Source: Pseudomonas jessenii
GTDB lineage: Bacteria; Pseudomonadota; Gammaproteobacteria; Pseudomonadales; Pseudomonadaceae
Reading direction: 5' to 3'
Assembly (NCBI RefSeq): GCF_002236115.1
Contig: NZ_NIWT01000003.1
Coordinates: forward strand, 434,001 to 498,000
DNA: 64,000 nucleotides
Shown: positions 34,228 to 41,554 of the stretch, one piece after another
How the letters are laid out: each line of letters opens with the position of its first letter
Position numbering within the stretch: position 1 is the first letter of the stretch
Program-made: the position numbers and the translations under genes
The notes under the pieces: model-generated
What the model was told of the DNA's origin: nothing
The model's database searches: none
Seen by the model: only the letters and a program-made list of their open reading frames with translations

Positions 34228-34948
34228 TGCTGGCAACCACGTTGGCCGCCAGTTGGTAGCCGCTGCCACGCACGGTGCGGATCAGCCGTGGCGGTTTTTC
34301 CGTGTCGCGCAGGCGCTGGCGCAACCGGCTGACCGCCATGTCGACGATGCGATCCAGGGGCATCAGTTCGCGGCCGCGGGTGGCGTTGCCGATGGTGTCG
34401 CGGTCGAGGATTTCCTGTGGATGATCGAGGAACAGTTTCAGCAGCGCGAAATCGGCGCCCGAAAGAATCACCTCTTCGCCGTCGATGTGAAACAGCCGAT
34501 GGCTGACCATGTCCAGCCGCCAGTCATCGAAGGCCAGCACCTCACCGCCACTGCGCTCCTGACCGAACTGTGCGCGGCGCAGCAACGCCTTGATCCGGGC
34601 CTGCAACTCCCGTGGGCTGAAGGGCTTGCCGAGGTAATCGTCGGCGCCCAGTTCCAGGCCGATGACGCGATCGGCTTCGTCGGAACTGGCGGTGAGCATG
34701 ATGATCGGCACCTGCGCCTGGCGCGGATGCTGGCGAATCCAGCGGCACAGGCTGAAGCCGTCTTCGTCGGGCAACATCACATCAAGGATCACCAGATCAC
34801 TCGGCGCCTCGTTCAGCGCCTGGCGAAAGCCGGCACCGTCGGGCGTGGTACGTACCTGGAAACCGGCGCGGGTCAGGTAGGTATCCAGCAACTCGCGTAT
34901 CTCTTGATCGTCATCGACCAACAAAATCGACTTGTTGACTGAGCTCAC
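34217..34948 (-). CDS. gltR: response regulator GltR (OmpR family)
   Basis: A 243-residue response regulator with receiver domain (phospho-acceptor Asp56 in LVILDVMLPDEDG, acidic pocket VDDDQEIRELL, switch TASSDEADR and K in DYLGKPFSPRELQARI) and a C-terminal winged helix (about 140-235; NATRGRELMPLDRIVDMAVSRLRQRL, RTVRGSGYQLA). The start is a GTG at 34948, preceded by AAGGACGCCGCCC. It regulates glucose uptake genes with GtrS in other pseudomonads. The ribosome site overlaps AACAACAA, a Crc-type motif. Located downstream of edd-glk after a REP pair. Confidence 0.94.
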   Translation of the reverse strand: MSSVNKSILLVDDDQEIRELLDTYLTRAGFQVRTTPDGAGFRQALNEAPSDLVILDVMLPDEDGFSLCRWIRQHPRQAQVPIIMLTASSDEADRVIGLELGADDYLGKPFSPRELQARIKALLRRAQFGQERSGGEVLAFDDWRLDMVSHRLFHIDGEEVILSGADFALLKLFLDHPQEILDRDTIGNATRGRELMPLDRIVDMAVSRLRQRLRDTEKPPRLIRTVRGSGYQLAANVVASNGH

Positions 34949-34959
34949 GGGCGGCGTCC

Positions 34960-34968
34960 TTGTTGTTT
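34960..34968 (-). promoter_or_regulatory. AAnAAnAA (Hfq/Crc-type CA) motif overlapping the gltR ribosome site
   Basis: On the minus strand AAACAACAAGGA joins a CA motif directly to the AAGGA ribosome binding site of gltR. Confidence 0.55.
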
Positions 34969-35022
34969 GAATTGGGGCGGATTATGCCTTAAGCACCGAT
35001 TTTACAAACACCACAAAACCAC

Positions 35023-35123
35023 TGTAGGAGCGAGCCTGCTCGCGATGGACTTGAAGGCACCGCGTACATTCAGAAAGCACGCGTTATCGTTGACGTCCAT
35101 CGCGAGCAGGCTCGCTCCTACAG
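35023..35123. repeat. REP pair overlapping the 3' end of glk
   Basis: Arms TGTAGGAGCGAGCCTGCTCG and CGAGCAGGCTCGCTCCTACA with the GCGTTATCGTTGACGTCCAT spacer. The last six bases lie inside the glk gene: its TAG stop (35118-35120) and the preceding leucine codon are REP sequence. Confidence 0.93.
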
Positions 35124-36095
35124 GTAATCGGGTTTCAAGCGGGGGATTGATTGTTCCAACGCCACACCCGCGCCCATCAACCCGGAATACGGCGCTGTCA
35201 CCAGCCACACCGGAATCCCCTTGAAGTAATCGCTCATGCAACCCTTGTCGGCGAAGCAGCGGGCGAAACCACTTTCGAGGAAGAAATCGGCAAAGCGCGG
35301 AATCACCCCGCCCACGATGTACACGCCACCGCGTCCACCGGTGGTCAGCACGTTATTGCCGGCCACGCGACCAAGCCAGCAGCAGAACTGCTCAAGCACT
35401 TCCACGGCAATCGGGTCGCCCGCCAGCCCGGCAGCGGTGATGGCTTCCGGTGTGTCGAGCACAGGCGTGTGCCCATCCACCGCACAGATCGCCCGATAGA
35501 CACGGGGCAAGCCGCCACCGCTCAAGGCTGTTTCCGCACTGACATGGCCAATTTCGTTGAAGATGTGCTGCCAGAGCTGTGTTTCACGCGGGCTGCTCAA
35601 TGGCAGATCGACGTGACCGCCCTCCCCCGGCAACGCGGCAAAACGGCCCGCGCCCAGATCGAGCAAGGTGCCGACGCCCAAACCTGTGCCCGGGCCAATC
35701 ACCACCGCCGGGCGCAACGGCTCCGGCGTGCCTTCGCAGACCACGCGGAATTCGCCGGGCTGCAAACGGGTCATGCCCAGGGCCATGGCCGAAAAGTCGT
35801 TGACCAACAACAGCTGATCCACCTGCAAGGTCTGGCAAAAGCCCTTGCGGCTCAGGCGCCAGTGATTGTTGGTGAACCTGAATTCGTCACCACTTACCGG
35901 GCCCGCCACCGACAGGCACACCGAACCGATCGAACCCGGCGCCAGCCCCAGACCATTAAGGTACAGGCTGATCGCATCGATAGGGCTGGGGAAATCTGCC
36001 GTTGCCAGCACCTGGACCGATTCCAGCTGCTGGTTTTTCCACAACGCGAAACGTGCGTTGGTCCCACCGATGTCACCGACCAAAGCCAGTTTCAA
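35118..36095 (-). CDS. glk: glucokinase
   Basis: A 325-residue ROK-unrelated (E. coli Glk-type) glucokinase that phosphorylates cytoplasmic glucose with ATP. It has the phosphate-1 loop [13 protein letters not shown], the catalytic aspartate in [12 protein letters not shown], the phosphate-2 motif [20 protein letters not shown] and the adenosine region [11 protein letters not shown]. It overlaps edd by 4 bp (the start ATG sits on the edd stop), so it is translationally coupled to the dehydratase. The gene runs into a REP pair that supplies the stop codon, so the C-terminus (..KPDYL) may have been reshaped by the insertion. Confidence 0.95.
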   Translation of the reverse strand: MKLALVGDIGGTNARFALWKNQQLESVQVLATADFPSPIDAISLYLNGLGLAPGSIGSVCLSVAGPVSGDEFRFTNNHWRLSRKGFCQTLQVDQLLLVNDFSAMALGMTRLQPGEFRVVCEGTPEPLRPAVVIGPGTGLGVGTLLDLGAGRFAALPGEGGHVDLPLSSPRETQLWQHIFNEIGHVSAETALSGGGLPRVYRAICAVDGHTPVLDTPEAITAAGLAGDPIAVEVLEQFCCWLGRVAGNNVLTTGGRGGVYIVGGVIPRFADFFLESGFARCFADKGCMSDYFKGIPVWLVTAPYSGLMGAGVALEQSIPRLKPDYL

Positions 36096-37918
36096 TTAAG
36101 CGTCTCCAGAGCAGAAGTAAAGGCGCTGGCGCCCTGCTCCGCCGAGCTGAAGGCCATGCGCATGAAACCGAACAGCTCGCGACCGGTGCCGATGTTGTTG
36201 CCCAACAGGCCCTTGGCCGGCGTGCGCGCTGCGAATTCTTCGGCGTCCACCTTAAGCTCCAGGGTGCCTTTGACGCCATCGACGCGGATGATATCGCCCT
36301 CTTGTACCCGCGCCAAAGCGCCGCCGACATAAGCTTCGGGGCTGACATGAATGGCCGCCGGGATTTTCCCCGACGCGCCGGACATGCGCCCGTCGGTCAC
36401 CAGCGCGACTTTGAAGCCGCGATCCTGCAACACGCCGAGGAACGGCGTCATCTTGTGCAGCTCTGGCATGCCGTTGGAGCGCGGGCCCTGGAAGCGCATC
36501 ACCGCGACAAAATCCTTCTCCAGCAAACCGGCCTTGAACGCATCGGCCAGGTCCTGTTGATCCTGGAACACCATGGCCGGCGCTTCGACGATCTGGTTTT
36601 CCACGGCCACGGCGGAGACTTTCATCACACCGCGACCCAGGTTGCCTTCCATCACCCGCAGGCCACCTTCGGCCGAGAACGCGCGGGCGACCGGACGCAG
36701 GATGCTTTCGTCGAGGCTGTCGGTCACGCCTTCACGCCAGACCAGTTGGCCATTGTCGAGGAACGGCTCCTGGGTGTAGCGGCTCAGGCCGTGGCCCATC
36801 ACGGTGTTGACGTTTTCGTGGAGCAGCCCGGCTTCCAGCAGTTCGCGGATCAGGAACGACATACCGCCCGCGGCCTGGAAGTGGTTGATGTCGGCTTTGC
36901 CGTTCGGGTAGACGTGGCTCAGGGTCGGCACGACTTCGGAGAGGTCGGCCATGTCCTGCCAGGTCAATTGAATGCCCGCCGCCATGGCGATGGCCGGCAT
37001 GTGCAGGGTGTGGTTGGTCGAACCGCCCGTGGCATGCAACGCGACAATCGAGTTGACCAGCGAACGCTCGTCGACGATTTCGCCGATCGGCATGAAGTCG
37101 CCGTTCTGCTTGGTCAGGCGTGTGACCTGGTGCGCGGCTTCGCGGGTCAAGGCATCGCGCAACGGCGTGTTCGGGTTGACGAAGGACGCGCCCGGCAGAT
37201 GCAGGCCCATGACTTCCATCAGCAACTGGTTGGTGTTGGCGGTGCCGTAGAAGGTGCAGGTGCCAGGGCTGTGGTAGGACTTCATTTCCGATTCCAGCAG
37301 CTCTTCGCGAGTCGCCTTGCCTTCGGCGTACTTCTGGCGCACGTCGGCTTTCTGCTTGTTGGAAATGCCCGAGACCATCGGCCCGCCCGGCACGAAGATC
37401 ATCGGCAGATGGCCGAAGCGCAGCGCGCCCATCATCAGGCCCGGCACGATCTTGTCGCAGATGCCGAGCAGCAGCGCGCCGTCGAACATGTTGTGGGACA
37501 GCGCCACGGCAGTGGACAACGCGATCACTTCGCGGCTCGGCAGGCTCAGCTCCATGCCCGGCTCGCCCTGGGTCACGCCATCGCACATGGCCGGCGTGCC
37601 ACCGGCGAACTGACCGACGGAGCCGATTTCGCGCAGGGCTTTCTTGATCAGTTCGGGGAAGACTTCGTACGGCTGGTGTGCCGAGAGCATGTCGTTATAT
37701 GACGAAACTATCGCGATGTTCGCGGAGTTCATCATCCGCAGGCTGTGCTTGTCGTCGCTGCCGCAACCGGCCACGCCATGGGCGAAGTTGGCGCACTGCA
37801 GCTTGCCGCGCATCGGACCGTCGCTGGCCGCACCGCGGATCAATGCAAGGTAGGCCTCACGCGTGGCGCGGCTGCGGGCGATAAGCCGTTCAGTGACCTC
37901 AAGGACGCGGGGATGCAT
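36092..37918 (-). CDS. edd: phosphogluconate dehydratase
   Basis: A 608-residue IlvD/Edd-family [4Fe-4S] dehydratase turning 6-phosphogluconate into KDPG. Family motifs are present: [40 protein letters not shown], the cluster cysteine in [36 protein letters not shown], and [20 protein letters not shown]. The ATG at 37918 has CTGGAGTTCTACAC upstream. It is the first gene of edd-glk-(REP)-gltR-gtrS, divergent from gap, with two candidate HexR operators in between. Together with eda it forms the Entner-Doudoroff core. Confidence 0.97.
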   Translation of the reverse strand: MHPRVLEVTERLIARSRATREAYLALIRGAASDGPMRGKLQCANFAHGVAGCGSDDKHSLRMMNSANIAIVSSYNDMLSAHQPYEVFPELIKKALREIGSVGQFAGGTPAMCDGVTQGEPGMELSLPSREVIALSTAVALSHNMFDGALLLGICDKIVPGLMMGALRFGHLPMIFVPGGPMVSGISNKQKADVRQKYAEGKATREELLESEMKSYHSPGTCTFYGTANTNQLLMEVMGLHLPGASFVNPNTPLRDALTREAAHQVTRLTKQNGDFMPIGEIVDERSLVNSIVALHATGGSTNHTLHMPAIAMAAGIQLTWQDMADLSEVVPTLSHVYPNGKADINHFQAAGGMSFLIRELLEAGLLHENVNTVMGHGLSRYTQEPFLDNGQLVWREGVTDSLDESILRPVARAFSAEGGLRVMEGNLGRGVMKVSAVAVENQIVEAPAMVFQDQQDLADAFKAGLLEKDFVAVMRFQGPRSNGMPELHKMTPFLGVLQDRGFKVALVTDGRMSGASGKIPAAIHVSPEAYVGGALARVQEGDIIRVDGVKGTLELKVDAEEFAARTPAKGLLGNNIGTGRELFGFMRMAFSSAEQGASAFTSALETLN

Positions 37919-38038
37919 GTGTAGAACTCCAGGCTAACGGATGTGGCGACCTGATTGTCTATGCTGATCAAAGGCCGGTGTCGATGGGATGACAGACGGT
38001 TTATTTGACCATTCGGACCAGTTGATTCAGGTCACTCG

Positions 38039-38053
38039 TTGTAGATCGAACAA
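38039..38053. promoter_or_regulatory. candidate HexR operator, edd side
   Basis: TTGT-AGATCGA-ACAA fits TTGT-N7-ACAA, the form described for HexR sites in P. putida. It lies 121-135 bp upstream of the edd ATG. Confidence 0.6.
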
Positions 38054-38100
38054 AATATTGCCATCAAAAAGGCTTGTTTTCTATTTTTTTACGAATAATC

Positions 38101-38115
38101 TTGTAATTCCAACAA
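38101..38115. promoter_or_regulatory. candidate HexR operator, gap side
   Basis: TTGT-AATTCCA-ACAA fits TTGT-N7-ACAA and lies 24-38 bp upstream of the gap ATG. It overlaps AACAACAAAA (38111-38120), which also fits the AAnAAnAA motif. Confidence 0.6.
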
Positions 38116-38138
38116 CAAAACGACGGTAGCGCCGCACT

Positions 38139-39140
38139 ATGACTCTTCGAATCGCAATCAATGGTTTTGGCCGCATCGGCCGTAATGTCCTGCGCGCACT
38201 CTATACCCAGGGCTACCGTCAGGATTTGCAGATTGTCGCCATCAACGACCTGGGCGACAGCGCGATCAATGCTCATCTGCTCAAGTACGACACCGTTCAC
38301 GGCACATTCGATGCCGATGTCCAGCACGACCAGGAGAGCCTGACGGTCAACGGCGACCGCATTTCGGTCAGTGCCATCCGCAACCCGGCCGACTTGCCTT
38401 GGGCCGCGGAAAAGATTGATGTGGTGTTCGAATGCACCGGTTTGTTCACCGACCGGGCCAAGGCCGCTGCGCATATTACGGCGGGCGCGCGCAAAGTGAT
38501 TATCTCCGCCCCGGCCAAAGGCGCCGACGCCACCGTGGTTTACGGGGTGAACCACGACATTCTGCGCCAATCGCACCAGATCATTTCCAACGCGTCGTGC
38601 ACTACCAACTGCCTGGCCCCGGTGGCCCAGGTGCTGCACCGCGAGCTGGGCATCGAAAGCGGTCTGATGACCACCATTCACGCCTATACCAACGACCAGC
38701 ACCTGACCGACGTCTATCACGTCGATCCGTACCGCGCCCGTTCGGCCACCCAGAACATGATCCCGAGCAAGACCGGTGCTGCTGAAGCGGTGGGCCTGGT
38801 GCTGCCGGAACTGGCGGGCAAATTGACCGGCATGTCGGTGCGCGTACCGGTCATCAATGTATCGCTGGTAGACCTGACGGTGCAGCTCAAGCGCGAAGCG
38901 TCGGCCGATGAGGTCAATGCGCTGATGAAAGAAGCCAGCCAGCACTCGAAGATCCTTGGGTACAACACCCTGCCGCTGGTCTCCAGCGACTTCAACCACA
39001 ACCCGCTGTCGTCGATCTTCGACGCCAACCACACCAAATCCAGCGGCAAGCTGCTCAAGGTACTGGCGTGGTATGACAACGAGTGGGGCTTCTCCAACCG
39101 CATGCTCGATAACTGCCTGGCGCTGTGCAACGCCGAATAA
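38139..39140 (+). CDS. gap: type I glyceraldehyde-3-phosphate dehydrogenase
   Basis: A 333-residue NAD-dependent dehydrogenase with [16 protein letters not shown] (Rossmann loop), the catalytic cysteine in [12 protein letters not shown], the base histidine in [10 protein letters not shown], and the C-terminal [12 protein letters not shown]. It oxidises the glyceraldehyde-3-phosphate released by Eda. Divergent from edd, and equivalent to P. aeruginosa PA3195. Its 5' leader contains a HexR-like operator and a Crc-like A-rich motif. The ribosome site is weak (ACGGTAGCGCCGCACT). A REP pair follows the stop. Confidence 0.96.
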   Translation: MTLRIAINGFGRIGRNVLRALYTQGYRQDLQIVAINDLGDSAINAHLLKYDTVHGTFDADVQHDQESLTVNGDRISVSAIRNPADLPWAAEKIDVVFECTGLFTDRAKAAAHITAGARKVIISAPAKGADATVVYGVNHDILRQSHQIISNASCTTNCLAPVAQVLHRELGIESGLMTTIHAYTNDQHLTDVYHVDPYRARSATQNMIPSKTGAAEAVGLVLPELAGKLTGMSVRVPVINVSLVDLTVQLKREASADEVNALMKEASQHSKILGYNTLPLVSSDFNHNPLSSIFDANHTKSSGKLLKVLAWYDNEWGFSNRMLDNCLALCNAE

Positions 39141-39160
39141 GCAGCACGTCCCTTCCTTCT

Positions 39161-39260
39161 TGTAGGAGCGAGCTTGCTCGCGATGGTCGTGAACGATAAC
39201 GCGGGGAACCTGATGCCCCGCGGTGTTCTACAGTCCATCGCGAGCAAGCTCGCTCCTACA
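39161..39260. repeat. REP pair, 'tgtaggag' type, inverted spacer
   Basis: Arms TGTAGGAGCGAGCTTGCTCG and CGAGCAAGCTCGCTCCTACA. The spacer contains GTGAACGATAACGCGGGG, again the reverse orientation of the common spacer block. Confidence 0.92.
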
Positions 39261-39285
39261 AGTTGCGCGTCTGGAGCTACCATCG

Positions 39286-39750
39286 ATGATCGGCATCAGC
39301 TTTACGCAAAAGACCATGGCGGCGCGCAAGCGTATCGCCCTGGTTGCCCATGACCACTGCAAGGTGTTCTTGCTGGACTGGGCCGAACGGCAAAAAGACA
39401 GGCTGGCCCAGCATGATCTGGTCGCCACCGGCACCACGGGGTTGTTGTTGCAACAACGCCTCGATCTGCCGGTGCAAAGCATGATCAGCGGGCCACTGGG
39501 CGGCGACCAGCAGCTCGGTGCGCAAATCGCCGAGCAGCGGGTCGACATGCTGGTGTTCTTCTGGGACCCGTTCGAGCCACAGCCCCACGACCCGGATATC
39601 AAGGCGTTGCTGCGGGTCGCGGCAGTGTGGAACATCCCGGTGGCGTGTAACGAATGCAGCGCCGACTACCTGCTCAGCAGCCCGCTGATGGATCAGGCGC
39701 ACCTCCATCGGATTCCCGATTACGCCACCTATTTGCAAGGTCGCGCGTAA
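39286..39750 (+). CDS. mgsA: methylglyoxal synthase
   Basis: A 154-residue enzyme converting dihydroxyacetone phosphate to methylglyoxal and phosphate, an overflow bypass of lower glycolysis. Typical are LVAHDHCKVFLL, ATGTTGLLLQQ (phosphate binding), SGPLGGDQQLGAQI with the catalytic aspartate, FFWDPFEPQPHDPDIKALLR and NIPVACNECSADYL. The ATG at 39286 has TGGAGCTACCATCG ahead of it. A frame starting at 39223 would read through the REP arm and is rejected. Placed after gap, it fits the triose-phosphate theme of the region but has its own promoter space. Confidence 0.93.
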   Translation: MIGISFTQKTMAARKRIALVAHDHCKVFLLDWAERQKDRLAQHDLVATGTTGLLLQQRLDLPVQSMISGPLGGDQQLGAQIAEQRVDMLVFFWDPFEPQPHDPDIKALLRVAAVWNIPVACNECSADYLLSSPLMDQAHLHRIPDYATYLQGRA

Positions 39751-39768
39751 AGCGTCACAAATCAGTGC

Positions 39769-39798
39769 TTGACCACTCGAGTAGATGATAAGCATTAT
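39769..39798 (+). promoter_or_regulatory. promoter of the heme-signalling operon
   Basis: TTGACC (39769-39774) and CATTAT (39793-39798) are spaced 18 bp, and the -10 lies within the Fur box. Confidence 0.6.
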
Positions 39799-39808
39799 CA
39801 TCTACTCG
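39778..39808. promoter_or_regulatory. Fur box
   Basis: The near-perfect dyad GATGATAAGCATTATCATC within GAGTAGATG...CATCTACTC fits the Fur consensus and covers the promoter spacer and -10. Iron repression of the sigma factor and of the heme genes behind it is expected. Confidence 0.85.
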
Positions 39809-39827
39809 AAATGGATCAGGTTCTCCC

Positions 39828-40346
39828 GTGAGTCAGTCGCGCTTCAACCACGTTTTCCTCACCCAGCGCACCTCCCTGCTGCGCACGCTGGAGCGGATGG
39901 TCAACAATCACAGCACCGCTGAAGACCTTTTGCAGGAAACTTACCTGCGGGTGACCCGGGCATTGAGCGAACGGGCCATCGATCATCTTGAGCCCTTTGT
40001 CTTCCAGACGGCGCGCAACCTGGCGCTGGACCATTTGCGCGCGCGGCGCATCCATTCGCGCACGATGGTCGACGACGTGCCGCAGGAGGTGATGCACAGC
40101 ATCGCCGCCGCCACCAGCAGCGCCGAAGACGCCGCCCACGCCGAACAATTGCTGGAGCGTTTGAACGTGAGCCTCAGTGAACTCAGCGCCCGCCAACAGC
40201 GGATTTTCATCCTCAGCCGCCTGCACGGGCACAGTTACCAGGAAATCGCCGAGGAGTTGAACGTGTCCCTCAGCACCGTGCAGAAAGAACTCAAACTGAT
40301 CATGTCGATCTGCATCGGGGTTGCCGATCGCTTGAACGCCAACTGA
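39828..40346 (+). CDS. ECF sigma factor of the heme-uptake signalling system (HxuI-like)
   Basis: A 172-residue FecI-type sigma factor starting with GTG. Region 2 (RTLERMVNNHSTAEDLLQETYLRV, FVFQTARNLALDHLRARR) and region 4 (LSELSARQQRIFILSRLHGHSYQEIAEELNVSLSTVQKEL) are complete. Gene order sigma, anti-sigma, TonB receptor with signalling domain is that of cell-surface signalling. The heme-type receptor and heme oxygenase suggest an HxuIRA-like system. It would transcribe the receptor gene once heme is sensed outside. A Fur box sits just upstream. Confidence 0.88.
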   Translation: MSQSRFNHVFLTQRTSLLRTLERMVNNHSTAEDLLQETYLRVTRALSERAIDHLEPFVFQTARNLALDHLRARRIHSRTMVDDVPQEVMHSIAAATSSAEDAAHAEQLLERLNVSLSELSARQQRIFILSRLHGHSYQEIAEELNVSLSTVQKELKLIMSICIGVADRLNAN

Positions 40347-40466
40347 GCGCCAAGCCCCTGCGCTTACCTGGACCGACTGCGCTGATCATCGGGCTTTGCT
40401 ACCCTTGGCCCACTTTTACGCTTCACTAAAAAAACAGCCGTGCACAGACACTGCCGAGGAAACACC

Positions 40467-41432
40467 GTGACGGACAACCACCGCTCCCCCGAGCCTTCAT
40501 CGGCGCAGGACCCCGCAAGCGCGATGGACCAGGCCCTGGACTGGCTGATTGTGCTCGGCAGTCCCGACGAGGAGCAGAGCAGCCAATTCCATGCATGGCT
40601 CGACGCCGATCCGTTGAATGCCCAGGCGTTCGCCAAGGCCCAGGCGATCTGGGACGGCCCGCAAGTAGCGCAATGCGCGCAAAGCCTGGCCGCCCGTCCG
40701 GCGAAAGTCACTGTCCTCGCCCGTCTGCGTCCGCACTGGAAACCACTGGCCACCGCCGCCGTGCTGCTGCTCGGGCTGTTCAGTTTCAGCAGTTTGCCGA
40801 TGCGCCTGCAGGCCGATCACCTGACTGTGGTCGGCGAACGCCAGCGCCTGCAACTGGAGGACGGTTCCAGGGTTCTGCTCAATACCAACTCGGCGTTCTC
40901 AAGCACCATCAACGACCAGCAACGTGTTGCCCGCCTGTATCAGGGCGAAGCGTTTTTCGAAGTGCAGGCCAATCGCGGCCAACCACTGGAAATCGACGCC
41001 GGCCCGGTCACGGCCAGCGTTCGCGATACCGCATTTGCCGTGCGTTACCTCGACGGCGTGGCGCAGGTGCGGGTACAGCGCGGCGACGTCGACTTGCGCG
41101 CCACTCGGGATGACGCGCGGGTACGCTTGTCCGCCGGGGAAAGCATTCGCATCGGCCCCAACGGCTTCGACCGCCCGGCCAAACTCGACGCCGCCACCGA
41201 CCTTGCGTGGGTCCAGGGACGGCTGGTATTCGAAAACTGCCCGTTGAACCAGGTACTGGCAGAACTTCGCCGCTATTACCCGGGCTGGATCATCAACAAC
41301 AACGAACAGTTGGCCGATGTCACCGTGACCGGCAACTACCGTCTCGATCAGCCGCTGGACGTGGTTCGCTCCCTGGCCCACATCACCTCGGCCCGGCTCC
41401 AGGAATTCCCGGCGCTGGTCATCCTGAACTGA
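40467..41432 (+). CDS. FecR-family anti-sigma factor (HxuR-like)
   Basis: A 321-residue single-pass inner-membrane regulator. The cytoplasmic N-terminal sigma-binding domain (DUF4880; AMDQALDWLIVLGSPDEEQSS ... HAWLDADPLNAQAFAKAQAIW) leads to one membrane segment (ATAAVLLLGLFSFSSL) and the periplasmic FecR domain (ERQRLQLEDGSRVLLNTNSAFS, then ADHLTVVG and AFFEVQANRGQPLEIDAGPV). A STN-like C-terminal end (LVFENCPLNQVLAELRRYY) receives the receptor. The GTG at 40467 with GAGGAAACACC upstream is the likely start; an ATG 27 bp before it lacks such a site. It holds the sigma factor inactive until heme binds the receptor. Confidence 0.88.
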   Translation: MTDNHRSPEPSSAQDPASAMDQALDWLIVLGSPDEEQSSQFHAWLDADPLNAQAFAKAQAIWDGPQVAQCAQSLAARPAKVTVLARLRPHWKPLATAAVLLLGLFSFSSLPMRLQADHLTVVGERQRLQLEDGSRVLLNTNSAFSSTINDQQRVARLYQGEAFFEVQANRGQPLEIDAGPVTASVRDTAFAVRYLDGVAQVRVQRGDVDLRATRDDARVRLSAGESIRIGPNGFDRPAKLDAATDLAWVQGRLVFENCPLNQVLAELRRYYPGWIINNNEQLADVTVTGNYRLDQPLDVVRSLAHITSARLQEFPALVILN

Positions 41433-41554
41433 ATGAGAATTATTTTTACTCGATAGCCAAACCCCGTACGTCTCGTTATAGCCAATGCAATTGATTCGCA
41501 TCTCACCATGCCAATCAGCACCTATAAAGATTCGTGCGACACGGAGCGCTATCG

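Noticed and set aside
39223..39285. Upstream start for methylglyoxal synthase
   Set aside because: The extra residues come from the REP arm, and a good ribosome site serves the ATG at 39286.
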